Positions 19,741-28,731 of a stretch of DNA of 64,000 bases are shown piece by piece; positions within the stretch are counted from its first letter, which is position 1; every line of letters starts with the position of its first letter. The notes beneath the pieces were generated by a model. That model searched no databases. It saw nothing but the letters and a program-made list of their open reading frames with translations, and was not told the DNA's origin. The position numbers were made by a program, and so were the translations under genes. Origin of the DNA: Psychroserpens sp. NJDZ02 (GTDB lineage Bacteria > Bacteroidota > Bacteroidia > Flavobacteriales > Flavobacteriaceae); the NCBI RefSeq assembly GCF_004843725.1, contig NZ_CP039451.1:122501-186500 (forward strand), written 5' to 3'.

Positions 19741-20115
19741 ATGCGAATAGATAAATATTTGTGGTGTGTTAGATATTACAAAACTAGAAACATTGCAACC
19801 ACTGCATGTAAAAAAGGTCATATTAAAATAAATGACCAAGTAGTAAAACCTAGTAGAGATGTCTATCCAACAGACACTATACAATTAAGAAAAGACCAAA
19901 TTAATTACACATTAACCGTTTTGGATATACCTCCAAACCGTGTTGGAGCCAAATTAGTTGACATGTATAGAGTGGATAAAACACCAAAATCGGCTTTTGA
20001 AGCACAAGAATTGCTTAAATTAGCTAAAGACTATTACCGAAAAAAAGGTGTCGGAAGACCCACAAAAAAAGACAGAAGAGATTTAGATAATTTAAACATC
20101 GAAAATGAGCAATAA
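19741..20115 (+). CDS. hslR: S4-domain RNA-binding protein (Hsp15-like)
   Basis: The 124-aa protein has an N-terminal S4 domain (MRIDKYLWCVRYYKTRNIA, then KKGHIKIND) and a basic tail (KKGVGRPTKKDRRD). In E. coli Hsp15 binds stalled 50S subunits carrying nascent chains; the role here is inferred from the family. The last 11 nt overlap the next gene, which indicates translational coupling. Confidence 0.88.
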   Translation: MRIDKYLWCVRYYKTRNIATTACKKGHIKINDQVVKPSRDVYPTDTIQLRKDQINYTLTVLDIPPNRVGAKLVDMYRVDKTPKSAFEAQELLKLAKDYYRKKGVGRPTKKDRRDLDNLNIENEQ

Positions 20116-20623
20116 CAGTACCAGTGAATTAAAAGATATAATTCTAGACAGCAACGCAATTAATAATAAATTAAGACGAATAGCTTTCCAAATATACGAG
20201 GCTAATATTAATGAAAAGGATATTATACTTGCCGGAATTGATGCCAATGGATATATTCTTGCTAAAAAATTAAAAACAATATTATCCAAGATATCCCCCA
20301 TAACGCCAATACTTTGCAAAATAACTATTGACAAAAAAAATCCACGACTACCAATTAAAACATCTATCCAGCCAGAAGACTACCAAAATAAGTCCGTCGT
20401 TTTGATTGATGATGTACTTAACTCTGGAACGACTTTAATATATTGTGTAAAACACTTTTTAAATGTGCCTCTAAAACAATTTAAAACAGCTGTGTTAGTA
20501 AATAGAAACCACAAAAAATTCCCTGTCAAGGCTGATTACAAAGGTATCTCTCTATCTACTTCCCTGCATGAGCATGTCCAAGTAGACTTAGAAGGAAAAG
20601 ATTGGAAAGCTTATTTAAACTAA
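20105..20623 (+). CDS. Phosphoribosyltransferase (PyrR-like)
   Basis: The 172-aa type I phosphoribosyltransferase has the PRPP-binding loop VVLIDDVLNSGTTL near residue 98-111. In Bacteroidota such genes are often annotated PyrR-like, but I see no proof of RNA binding or uracil specificity. It overlaps hslR by 11 nt at its start and the convergent shikimate kinase gene by 9 nt at its end. Confidence 0.85.
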   Translation: MSNNSTSELKDIILDSNAINNKLRRIAFQIYEANINEKDIILAGIDANGYILAKKLKTILSKISPITPILCKITIDKKNPRLPIKTSIQPEDYQNKSVVLIDDVLNSGTTLIYCVKHFLNVPLKQFKTAVLVNRNHKKFPVKADYKGISLSTSLHEHVQVDLEGKDWKAYLN

Positions 20624-21130
20624 TTGAGAGACTATTTTATTTATAGTCTCTTCTGCAGAAATAGACGACTCAACAACCAAATTAGCTTGATTATAAAAAT
20701 ATGAGCGCTCAAAGATATGCTTAGCAATAAAGTCTCTTAAAGCCTCTTTGGTTTCTAAATGTGCTATTAATGGCCTTGTGCTATCTTTATAAAGTCGATC
20801 TGTCAAAACATCTAAACTCGTTTTTAAATAAACCGTCTGAACATTTTCTAACGCATTTAACCAAGTCATGGTATCATAAAAACACGGTGTACCTCCTCCT
20901 AAAGAAATAATTGTTTTATCAACTTTAGCAGTTATTTCTTTAAGATATAATTGCTCTAATTTCCTAAAATAGATTTCTCCTTTGGTTTTAAAAATATCAG
21001 AAACGCTTAAATTTTCTTTTTTTTCTATGTAGGCATCTAAATCTATAAAATTAAAATCTAACAATTCTGCTGTTTTTACACCGATTGTTGATTTTCCAGA
21101 AGCCATATATCCAACTAAAATTAAATTCAT
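20615..21130 (-). CDS. aroK: Shikimate kinase
   Basis: Phosphorylates shikimate in aromatic amino acid synthesis; 171 aa, normal length. Walker A is GYMASGKSTIG at the N-terminus. The shikimate-binding DLDAYIE, the SLGGGTPC motif and the lid Arg (STRPLI) are all present. Start chosen at 21130 because family members begin right before the P-loop; a longer frame upstream adds a hydrophobic tail that does not fit. Confidence 0.95.
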   Translation of the reverse strand: MNLILVGYMASGKSTIGVKTAELLDFNFIDLDAYIEKKENLSVSDIFKTKGEIYFRKLEQLYLKEITAKVDKTIISLGGGTPCFYDTMTWLNALENVQTVYLKTSLDVLTDRLYKDSTRPLIAHLETKEALRDFIAKHIFERSYFYNQANLVVESSISAEETINKIVSQLV

Positions 21131-21207
21131 TTTTGACGTTATATATTGATTATTAAAATTATACAGAAGCATCACACAAAAAAACAAAAAAAAAATCAAA
21201 AATACCC

Positions 21208-21237
21208 TTGTATTTTTAATAAAAGATTATATATTTG
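21208..21237 (+). promoter_or_regulatory. tRNA operon promoter
   Basis: TTG (21208-21210), 19-base spacer and TATATTTG (21230-21237), directly followed by GCACCCC as at the rRNA promoters. The first tRNA-Lys begins 17 nt further on. Confidence 0.82.
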
Positions 21238-21254
21238 CACCCCGTTACGGAAAA

Positions 21255-21327
21255 GACTAGTTAGCTCAGTTGGTAGAGCATCTCCCTTTTAAGGAGAGGG
21301 TCCTGGGTTCGAGCCCCAGACTGGTCA
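21255..21327 (+). tRNA. tRNA-Lys (anticodon UUU), copy 1
   Basis: The 73-nt cloverleaf has acceptor stem GACTAGT/ACTGGTC, D-loop TAGCTCAGTTGGTAGAGC, anticodon stem-loop CTCCCTTTTAAGGAG with anticodon TTT, and T-arm GGGTTCGAGCCCC. CCA is not encoded. The acceptor stem has one U-G wobble (position 4) that copy 2 lacks. Confidence 0.97.
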
Positions 21328-21385
21328 CAATAAAATAATTAAGTAGTATTATTGGTTATTTTATCTTTTTACGAATACAAATATT

Positions 21386-21458
21386 GACCAGTTAGCTCAG
21401 TTGGTAGAGCATCTCCCTTTTAAGGAGAGGGTCCTGGGTTCGAGCCCCAGACTGGTCA
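21386..21458 (+). tRNA. tRNA-Lys (anticodon UUU), copy 2
   Basis: Identical to copy 1 except for C instead of T at the fourth base, which gives a fully paired acceptor stem GACCAGT/ACTGGTC. It lies 58 nt downstream and is followed by a terminator. Confidence 0.97.
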
Positions 21459-21460
21459 CT

Positions 21461-21493
21461 AAAAAAGTTAAGCAATCGCTTAACTTTTTTTTT
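21461..21493 (+). terminator. Terminator after tRNA-Lys pair
   Basis: AAAAAAGTTAAGC and GCTTAACTTTTTT form the stem, with a T run continuing. It separates the Lys pair from tRNA-Leu, although read-through may feed the Leu gene. Confidence 0.85.
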
Positions 21494-21510
21494 ATCTTTA
21501 TTTTAAATTA

Positions 21511-21596
21511 GCGCACGTGGCGGAATTGGTAGACGTGCTAGCTTGAGGGGCTAGTGATTACTTATAATCGTGGAAGTTCGAGTCTTCTCGTGCGCA
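21511..21596 (+). tRNA. tRNA-Leu (anticodon GAG)
   Basis: The 86-nt class II tRNA has acceptor GCGCACG/CGTGCGC, anticodon stem CTAGC/GCTAG with loop TTGAGGG (anticodon GAG), a long variable arm near 21555-21572 and T-arm AGTTCGAGTCT. CCA is not encoded. Confidence 0.96.
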
Positions 21597-21634
21597 CTTT
21601 TCCAAAATCTATTTTATAGTTAATTATTTCAAAA

Positions 21635-21672
21635 TGTTTAACCTTTTAGTGTCTAAACTCGTTTTGTTTAAC
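21635..21672 (+). promoter_or_regulatory. Three 15-bp-spaced direct repeats before the carotenoid operon (probable CarH-type operator)
   Basis: TGTTTAAC (21635), TGTCTAAA (21650) and TGTTTAAC (21665) recur with an exact 15-bp period. A TAATTTAG at 21673-21680, one mismatch from the Bacteroidota -7 element, follows immediately, and the regulator's ATG is at 21688. A repressor bound to these repeats would block this promoter. CarH-type regulators bind as tetramers to tandem direct repeats (known for the family); assigning this site is inference. Confidence 0.65.
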
Positions 21673-21687
21673 TAATTTAGCAAAATA

Positions 21688-22587
21688 ATGAACAATATTA
21701 AGTCAAAGTTTAGCATTAAAGACCTAGAAAATCTCTCGGGTATCAAAGCACATACCATAAGGATATGGGAAAAACGTTATAATTTATTTGAACCAAACAG
21801 AACAGAAACTAATATTAGATATTATAGTTTAGCAAGCCTTCAAAAGATCTTAAATATAAGCTACCTGAACGCTAATGGCTATAAAATATCCAAAATAGCG
21901 AATTTAAAAACAGAAGAAATACCTTCTTTAGTAAAAAAAATATCTGAAGATAGTGATAGTAAAAATCACGCTGTTAATATTTTTAAATTAGCGATGATCA
22001 ACTTTGATCAAACACTTTTCTACAACACGTTTAATGATTTAATAAGTGAATTTTCCTTCAAACACATTTTCTATAACATTTTAGTCCCTTTATTGGATGA
22101 CATAGGGATACTATGGCAAACAGATACAATCACTGCGGCACACGAACATTTTATAGTCGAATTAATAAAACGTAAAATTTTAATCAACATAGACCATGCG
22201 ATAAGTACTTCCAATGCTACTAATGATGATACCACATATGTTTTATTCCTACCTGACAATGAAGTGCACGAGTTAGGTTTGTTATATACAAACTACGAAA
22301 TTATAAATCAAGGCTCGCATACCATCTATTTAGGACAAAGTGTACCAATCGATAGTTTAAAGTTTTTATTATCTCAATATAAAAAGATAACGTTTATTTC
22401 CTGCTTTACAGTTAAACCGGAAAAAGACTATATAAATAAGTATTTAGCTGAGTTTAATAAAAAACTTTTAAATAACACTAATAATAATCTGATCATTTCT
22501 GGGCGAATGACCGCCTATATTGATTCTGAGGTAAACCCGAAAATAACTGCTTTCAATTCTACAAAAGATGTTATTGAAAGCTTCTAA
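21688..22587 (+). CDS. MerR-family regulator with B12-binding domain (CarH/LitR type photoreceptor candidate)
   Basis: The 299-aa protein has an N-terminal MerR helix-turn-helix (about 8-75; FSIKDLENLSGIKAHTIRIW), a four-helix light-sensing-type domain, and a Rossmann cobalamin-binding domain (about 183-299). CarH signatures are intact: W143-x9-E153-H154 (the upper face of adenosylcobalamin) and E192-x-H194-x-x-G197 (lower axial His). In known CarH proteins, dark adenosylcobalamin drives a DNA-binding tetramer and light breaks it, turning on carotenoid genes. It is the first gene of the crt operon (13 nt before crtI), so it probably represses its own operon in the dark. Confidence 0.9.
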   Translation: MNNIKSKFSIKDLENLSGIKAHTIRIWEKRYNLFEPNRTETNIRYYSLASLQKILNISYLNANGYKISKIANLKTEEIPSLVKKISEDSDSKNHAVNIFKLAMINFDQTLFYNTFNDLISEFSFKHIFYNILVPLLDDIGILWQTDTITAAHEHFIVELIKRKILINIDHAISTSNATNDDTTYVLFLPDNEVHELGLLYTNYEIINQGSHTIYLGQSVPIDSLKFLLSQYKKITFISCFTVKPEKDYINKYLAEFNKKLLNNTNNNLIISGRMTAYIDSEVNPKITAFNSTKDVIESF

Positions 22588-22600
22588 TTTATTTTAATTA

Positions 22601-24064
22601 ATGACTAAAAACATTGCAATTATTGGTTCCGGGTTTTCTGCTCTATCCGCCGCTTGCTATTTGGCTAAAGCAGGTCAAACAGTTACTGTTTTTGAAAAAA
22701 ATGAAACCGTAGGTGGGCGTTGTAGACAATTTAAAAAAGAAGGTTTTACGTTTGATATTGGACCAAGCTGGTATTGGATGCCTGATATATTTGATAAATT
22801 CTTTGCCGATTTTGGTAAAAAGACATCTGATTATTATCAATTGGATAAATTATCTCCAGCTTATAAAATCTTTTTTAAAGATGAAGAAATCACTATTGGA
22901 GATACGCTTGATAAAATCTGTATAGAATTTGAGCGCATTGAACCAGGTAGTTCTGTGCAACTTAAAAAATTTATAAAAAAAGCAGGAACAAATTATGATA
23001 TTGCTATTAATAAAGTCGTTTTAAAACCAGGAATTTCTCCTTTAGAATTGATTACTCCAGAAACAGCACTCCGGGTAGATCAATTTTTTAAAACTATTAG
23101 TAGTGATGTTAGAAAAAAATTCAAAAATCCAATGCTCATCTCTACTTTAGAGTTTCCTGTCTTGTTTTTAGGAGCCAAACCAAACAAAACGCCATCGTTC
23201 TATAATTTTATGAACTATGCCGATTTTGGTTTAGGCACTTGGCATCCAAAAGGCGGTATGTATGAAATAGTAAAAGCTATGAAAACCTTAGCAGAAACCT
23301 TAGGTGTAACATTCAAAACAAACAGTCCGATAACTAAAATTAACGTTACTAATAAAAAAGCAACATCCATAATTGTTAATAAACAAACGCTAGACTTTGA
23401 TGTTGTATTAAGCGGTGCAGATTACCACCATTCTGAAACACTTTTGGATCAGCAGCATAGACAATATTCAGAAAAATACTGGAGTAAGAAAACATTTGCC
23501 CCTTCCTCCCTATTATTCTACATCGGATTTGACAAAAAGTTAAACAACATTCAACATCATAATTTGTTTTTTGATACCAATTTTGAAACCCATGCTGAAG
23601 AAATATATGATAACCCAAAATGGCCAACAGATCCATTATTTTATGCTAATTTTCCTTCGACAACAGATAGCAGTATGTCACCAGAAAATTGTGAAACAGG
23701 CTTTTTTCTAATACCTATTGCACCAGGTATCGCGGACACACCAAAATTAAGAGCACACTATTTTAACATTATTTTAGAACGCTTTGAAAAATTAACAAAA
23801 CAAGATGTTAAAAATAATATTATCTTTAAAGAGTCTTTTTGTGTGAGAGATTTTATAAAAGACTACAACTCGTACAAAGGAAATGCATACGGAATGGCTA
23901 ACACACTACTACAGACTGCATTTTTAAGACCAAAACTAAAAAGTAAAAAAGTAAATAATTTATATTTTACAGGACAACTAACTGTACCAGGTCCAGGCGT
24001 GCCACCAGCACTTATTTCTGGAAAACTAGTCGCAGAATTAATTAACAAACACCATAATAATTAA
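22601..24064 (+). CDS. crtI: Phytoene desaturase
   Basis: FAD-dependent enzyme of 487 aa that converts colourless phytoene to lycopene. The N-terminal dinucleotide motif is IAIIGSGFSALSAACYLAKA, followed by GGRCRQ and the DIGPSWYWMPDIF segment. The C-terminal FAD/membrane signature is LYFTGQLTVPGPGVPPALIS. It follows the regulator after 13 nt and ends 1 nt before crtB. Confidence 0.95.
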   Translation: MTKNIAIIGSGFSALSAACYLAKAGQTVTVFEKNETVGGRCRQFKKEGFTFDIGPSWYWMPDIFDKFFADFGKKTSDYYQLDKLSPAYKIFFKDEEITIGDTLDKICIEFERIEPGSSVQLKKFIKKAGTNYDIAINKVVLKPGISPLELITPETALRVDQFFKTISSDVRKKFKNPMLISTLEFPVLFLGAKPNKTPSFYNFMNYADFGLGTWHPKGGMYEIVKAMKTLAETLGVTFKTNSPITKINVTNKKATSIIVNKQTLDFDVVLSGADYHHSETLLDQQHRQYSEKYWSKKTFAPSSLLFYIGFDKKLNNIQHHNLFFDTNFETHAEEIYDNPKWPTDPLFYANFPSTTDSSMSPENCETGFFLIPIAPGIADTPKLRAHYFNIILERFEKLTKQDVKNNIIFKESFCVRDFIKDYNSYKGNAYGMANTLLQTAFLRPKLKSKKVNNLYFTGQLTVPGPGVPPALISGKLVAELINKHHNN

Positions 24065-24065
24065 A

Positions 24066-24905
24066 ATGAAATCATTATTCGACGCTGTTTCCTACGATTG
24101 TAGCAAAGTGGTTACTACCTCTTATAGTACTTCATTTTCACTAGCAACAAAAATGTTGTCCCAGACAATAAGACAAGATATTTATAATATCTATGGCTTT
24201 GTTCGCTTTGCAGACGAGATTGTAGACACTTTCCACGACTATAATAAACAGGATTTATTTGATCGTTTTGAAAATGACCTAGAATTAGCATTACAAGAAA
24301 AGATAAGCTTAAACCCTATTCTAAATGCCTTTCAGCACACATATCACAAATGCAATATAGATAAGCATATGGTGGAATCGTTTATGAAAAGCATGCGTTT
24401 AGACCTGTCCAAAACTAAATATACAACAGATCAAGAATACAAAGATTATATCTATGGATCTGCTGATGTTGTTGGCTTAATGTGCTTAAAAGTTTTTGTA
24501 AAAGGTGATAGCGAAAAATACGAATCGCTTAAAAGTACAGCAATGTCATTAGGGTCTGCTTTTCAAAAAGTGAATTTTTTAAGAGACTTAAAGGCTGACC
24601 ATGAATTATTGGACAGAACCTATTTTCCTAATACCGATTTAACTAATTTAACAGAAGAAGATAAATTGTTTATTATTCAGGATATCGAAAGTGATTTTGA
24701 AGAAGGTTTAAAAGGAATCAAACAATTACCAATCGAAGCTAAATTTGGTGTATTCATGGCTTACCGCTACTACAACCAACTATTAAAAAAATTAAAGAAA
24801 ACACCAGCTTTAGAAATAAAAAACACACGTATTAGAGTCCCTAATTACAAAAAGGCCGAACTTCTAACACGTAGTTATGTAAAATACCAACTCAATTTAT
24901 TATAA
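24066..24905 (+). CDS. crtB: Phytoene synthase
   Basis: Joins two geranylgeranyl diphosphates to phytoene; 279 aa. Two Mg-binding acidic motifs are visible, DEIVD in FVRFADEIVDTFHDY and DLKAD in NFLRDLKADHE. The N-terminal SYSTSFSLAT segment is also typical. It is tightly packed between crtI and crtZ (1 and 2 nt gaps). Confidence 0.95.
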   Translation: MKSLFDAVSYDCSKVVTTSYSTSFSLATKMLSQTIRQDIYNIYGFVRFADEIVDTFHDYNKQDLFDRFENDLELALQEKISLNPILNAFQHTYHKCNIDKHMVESFMKSMRLDLSKTKYTTDQEYKDYIYGSADVVGLMCLKVFVKGDSEKYESLKSTAMSLGSAFQKVNFLRDLKADHELLDRTYFPNTDLTNLTEEDKLFIIQDIESDFEEGLKGIKQLPIEAKFGVFMAYRYYNQLLKKLKKTPALEIKNTRIRVPNYKKAELLTRSYVKYQLNLL

Positions 24906-24907
24906 TA

Positions 24908-25357
24908 ATGCAAACAGTATATTGGATATTAGTTTTTTTAGGAACCTTTTCTACAATGGAATTTATGGCGTGGTTTACACACAAATATGTCATGCATGGT
25001 TTTTTATGGAGCTTACACAAGGATCACCATCACAAAGATCACGACAGTTGGTTTGAGCGTAATGATGCCTTTTTTATATTTTATGCCATCGTTAGTATGA
25101 CGTGTTTTTACCTTTGGAGTTATGAAGGCGTATGGTATTGCCTACCCATAGGTCTTGGTATTATGGCCTACGGTGCCGCTTACTTTTTAGTACATGACAT
25201 TTTTATACACCAACGTTTTAAGTTATTTAGAAACGCAAATAACACCTACGCTAAAGGGGTCCGTCGTGCTCATAAAATGCATCACAAGCATTTAGGAAAA
25301 GGAGATGGCGAATGCTTCGGGATGCTTTTTGTTCCCTTTAAATATTTTAAAAAGTAA
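24908..25357 (+). CDS. crtZ: Beta-carotene hydroxylase
   Basis: The 149-aa membrane di-iron hydroxylase adds 3-OH groups to beta-carotene, giving zeaxanthin. The four His clusters are HKYVMH, HKDHHHKDH, HDIFIH and HKMHHKH. Hydrophobic helices flank them. It lies between crtB and crtY (2 and 12 nt gaps). Confidence 0.94.
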   Translation: MQTVYWILVFLGTFSTMEFMAWFTHKYVMHGFLWSLHKDHHHKDHDSWFERNDAFFIFYAIVSMTCFYLWSYEGVWYCLPIGLGIMAYGAAYFLVHDIFIHQRFKLFRNANNTYAKGVRRAHKMHHKHLGKGDGECFGMLFVPFKYFKK

Positions 25358-25369
25358 GCTACAAATTAC

Positions 25370-26512
25370 ATGCATAAACCCCATTATGATTACATAATAG
25401 TTGGTAATGGATTAGCAGGGCTACAACTAGCTTTAGCATTAGGGAAAGATGACTTTTTTAATGATAAACAAATAGCTCTAATAGATCCTTCTACAAAGTC
25501 TAACAATGACAAAACGTGGAGTTTTTGGGAAACAGAAGATAGCACTTGGGACAAATTAGCCTATAAAACTTGGCAAAAAGCTACTATTTATAGTTCAAAA
25601 AAAGAAATTAAGCTAAACCTAGATCCTTATACTTATAAAAGTATACGTGCCTTAGATTTTTATAATTATACCAAAGATAATTTAAAACAAAGTGATAACA
25701 TTCACTTAATAAAAGACACCGTTACAAAAGTATCAGAACAAAACATGGTTACAGTAACCACAAAAACTAATAGTTATACTGCTACTCATGTTTTTGATAG
25801 TAGAATCACACCAGATTTTACAACTCAAAACAAAAAATACACCACATTATTACAACACTTTAAAGGTTGGATTATAAAAACAGAACAACCCGTATTTGAT
25901 GATACACAGATAACAATGATGGACTACCGTTTAAAAGACGGAAATCAAACCACGTTTATGTATGTGTTGCCCTTTTCTAAGACTGAAGCTTTAGTAGAAT
26001 TTACCTATTTTACAGAAAACACTGTTAACGCCTCGACTTACGATAGTTATATCAAACAATACATTTCTGATTATTTAAAAATTAAAAACTACACCATATC
26101 AGAAACTGAATCTGGTGTCATACCAATGACAACATTTCCATTTAGCAACAACAACACCTACAACATTACTAAAATAGGCACTGCTGGAGGTTGGGTAAAA
26201 CCGTCTACAGGTTATTCTTTTAAACATACTCAGAAAAAAGTAACTAAGATTGTTGCCAATTTAAAAACCAACCAGCCACCTTCTAAAAATCTATTTATAT
26301 CAAAATATAAATTCTATGATAAAATATTTTTAAAGGTTTTAAAAGACGAAAATTATAAAGGTGAATGGATTTTTGAGCAATACTATAGTAAAAACAATGT
26401 AAATACAATGTTTCGCTTTTTAGATGAAGAATCTACTTTTATCGAAGACATAAAAATTATGTGGTCTTTATTCAGCTTTAGCTTTATAAAAGCTTTTTTT
26501 AAAACGCTATAA
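25370..26512 (+). CDS. crtY: Lycopene beta-cyclase
   Basis: Flavoprotein of the CrtY/CrtL type, 380 aa, that closes both ends of lycopene to beta-carotene. The N-terminal dinucleotide motif is YIIVGNGLAGLQLALAL. The KTWSFWE segment and the C-terminal AGGWVKPSTGYSF motif are conserved in the family. With crtI, crtB and crtZ it completes a route from GGPP to zeaxanthin. A GGPP synthase is not in the window. Confidence 0.93.
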   Translation: MHKPHYDYIIVGNGLAGLQLALALGKDDFFNDKQIALIDPSTKSNNDKTWSFWETEDSTWDKLAYKTWQKATIYSSKKEIKLNLDPYTYKSIRALDFYNYTKDNLKQSDNIHLIKDTVTKVSEQNMVTVTTKTNSYTATHVFDSRITPDFTTQNKKYTTLLQHFKGWIIKTEQPVFDDTQITMMDYRLKDGNQTTFMYVLPFSKTEALVEFTYFTENTVNASTYDSYIKQYISDYLKIKNYTISETESGVIPMTTFPFSNNNTYNITKIGTAGGWVKPSTGYSFKHTQKKVTKIVANLKTNQPPSKNLFISKYKFYDKIFLKVLKDENYKGEWIFEQYYSKNNVNTMFRFLDEESTFIEDIKIMWSLFSFSFIKAFFKTL

Positions 26513-26529
26513 ACGCGTATATTTATCTG

Positions 26530-28731
26530 ATGAAAAACATCATCTATTCCCTTCTTATCACACTTCTAGTATCCAACTGTAAAAAAGCTATCAATCGTGA
26601 CATTATATACAATCCTCCAAAAATAGAAAGTCAGCTAGTTAGTGATGTTTACTTTGGGACCACAATAGACGATCCTTATAGAAACATTGAAAACACCAAA
26701 GACAGCACTGTTTTAAAGTGGTATAAATCTCAAACAGAATACACCAATAGCTTTATTGAAAACATAAATAATAGAACCTCTTTTATAGATAACACTTACG
26801 AGATCGATAATAGAAAATCTTATTATATAAAAAAGCATCACCTGACAGAAAATGACAATCGTTTTTATTTAAAGAAAAACATTGGAGAAGACTATTACAA
26901 ATTATATTTCAAAGCTGTTAACGACTCAAGTGAAACACTATTATTTAATCCAAAAGAGTATAAAACAAATACTAAAAACGATTATATAATTAACTATATA
27001 AAACCAAGTTGGGATGAAAAGCATGTCGTGGTATCATTATCCTATTCAGGAAAAGAATTATCAGAATTAATTATAATTGATACTAAAACACAAAAACAGC
27101 ACTCACAAATATTAGACAATGCTTGGCCAAACTCATTTTTAGGGATAAACTGGTTACCAGACAATAGCGGGTTTACTTATTTATATTTAACCAATCCAGA
27201 TCCTAACAGCAGCAATTTTAAAAACAATAGTCAATCTGTATTATACACTTTAGGTCAAGATCCAAAAAAATTAAATTTTATATTTGGTAATACAACTCAC
27301 CCTGCATTTAATATTATAAAAAGTGAATATCCATTAACAAAAATAAATGGAGCTAGTGATAAATATATAATTGGTTACCTCGCTGGAGTAGATAATTTTT
27401 GGGGCACTTATTATGCAAAAATCGAAGACCTTAAAAAAGGTCATTTAAATTGGAAGCTACTGTATACAAAAGAAGATAAAGTTAAAACTAATAAAGGTAT
27501 TATTGTTAAAGACCAATTTATATTTATGTCTGGCTCAAATGCTGATAACTTCAAATTAGCTTCTATAAATTTAAATACTTTGAATTTTAAAAATCCACAA
27601 ATTATTTTTGAAGAAAAGAAAGATGAAGTAATAACCTCCTTTAGGATTAACAATAATGCTATCTATCTAACGACAAGTAAATACGGCATTGAAGCATTCC
27701 TCTATCAAATAAAAGATGGAGAAACTAAACAAATTAAATTACCTAAAAAAGCTGGAACCATAAGTATAAGCCATAAATCTATTAATTATGATGATTTATG
27801 GGTTTCTATTAGTGGATGGACAAGCTCTAATGAGCGTTATAAATATAATTCTATAACAAATAAATTTACAGAAGACTACTTAACAGATAAAGTAGAATAT
27901 CCTGAATTTAAAAATATAATCATTGAAGAAATTAGTATTCCTTCACACGATGGGGCTTTAGTACCTATTTCTATTATTTATAATAAAGATATAGAAAGAA
28001 ATAGTAATAATCCTTCATTCTTTTATGGTTATGGCGCGTATGGAGATGGCATCAATCCATTTTTCTCACCAACCTTTTTATACTACGTACAAGAAGGTGG
28101 TGTTCTATGCATACCCCATGTTAGAGGAGGAGGAGAAAAAGGTGAAGAATGGAGAAAAGGTGGTTTTAAAAAGACTAAGCCAAACACATGGAAAGATCTA
28201 ATAGCTGCTGTTGAATATCTTATTGATAATAAGTACACTTCCAAAAACAAGACTGCGATTTATAGTAGTAGTGCCGGAGGAATAATGGTTGGAAGAGCAA
28301 TGACAGAGCGTCCAGATTTATTTGCGGCTGTAATATCTGAAGTTGGTGAATTAAATCCTATTAGAACGGAAGTTCAACCAGGAGCAGGCGGTTCTAATAT
28401 TAGGGAATTTGGTAATGTAAAAGATTCTACCGAATGTATGGCTTTACTAGAAATGGATGCGTATCTACATATAAAAGATAGCACAAATTATCCAGCAACT
28501 TATTTAACCGTTGGAATGAACGACCCTAGAGTTGTCCCTTGGGAAAGCGGAAAATTTGCTGCAAGACTACAAAATACTAACCTATTAACAAAACCGGTGT
28601 TTTTATATGCCGATTTTGAGTCAGGACATAGCGGTAGTTATGGTAAAAAGTCATATGAAGAATGGGGGAATGTTTTAACTTTTGCTCTTTGGCAAACAGG
28701 TCATCCCAAGTATCAACTTAAAAAAGATTAA
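26530..28731 (+). CDS. Prolyl oligopeptidase family serine peptidase, lipoprotein
   Basis: The 733-aa S9A-type peptidase has an N-terminal beta-propeller and a C-terminal alpha/beta-hydrolase. A lipobox LLVSNC near residue 17 suggests a lipid-anchored exported form. Candidate catalytic residues are S581 in YSSSAGGIM, D665 in MNDPRVVP and H700 in ESGHSGS. The usual nucleophile elbow GGSNGG is changed to SSSAGG. It follows crtY by 17 nt on the same strand and may share the light-controlled operon, with no obvious link to carotenoids. Its stop overlaps the convergent thioredoxin-like gene. Confidence 0.87.
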   Translation: MKNIIYSLLITLLVSNCKKAINRDIIYNPPKIESQLVSDVYFGTTIDDPYRNIENTKDSTVLKWYKSQTEYTNSFIENINNRTSFIDNTYEIDNRKSYYIKKHHLTENDNRFYLKKNIGEDYYKLYFKAVNDSSETLLFNPKEYKTNTKNDYIINYIKPSWDEKHVVVSLSYSGKELSELIIIDTKTQKQHSQILDNAWPNSFLGINWLPDNSGFTYLYLTNPDPNSSNFKNNSQSVLYTLGQDPKKLNFIFGNTTHPAFNIIKSEYPLTKINGASDKYIIGYLAGVDNFWGTYYAKIEDLKKGHLNWKLLYTKEDKVKTNKGIIVKDQFIFMSGSNADNFKLASINLNTLNFKNPQIIFEEKKDEVITSFRINNNAIYLTTSKYGIEAFLYQIKDGETKQIKLPKKAGTISISHKSINYDDLWVSISGWTSSNERYKYNSITNKFTEDYLTDKVEYPEFKNIIIEEISIPSHDGALVPISIIYNKDIERNSNNPSFFYGYGAYGDGINPFFSPTFLYYVQEGGVLCIPHVRGGGEKGEEWRKGGFKKTKPNTWKDLIAAVEYLIDNKYTSKNKTAIYSSSAGGIMVGRAMTERPDLFAAVISEVGELNPIRTEVQPGAGGSNIREFGNVKDSTECMALLEMDAYLHIKDSTNYPATYLTVGMNDPRVVPWESGKFAARLQNTNLLTKPVFLYADFESGHSGSYGKKSYEEWGNVLTFALWQTGHPKYQLKKD

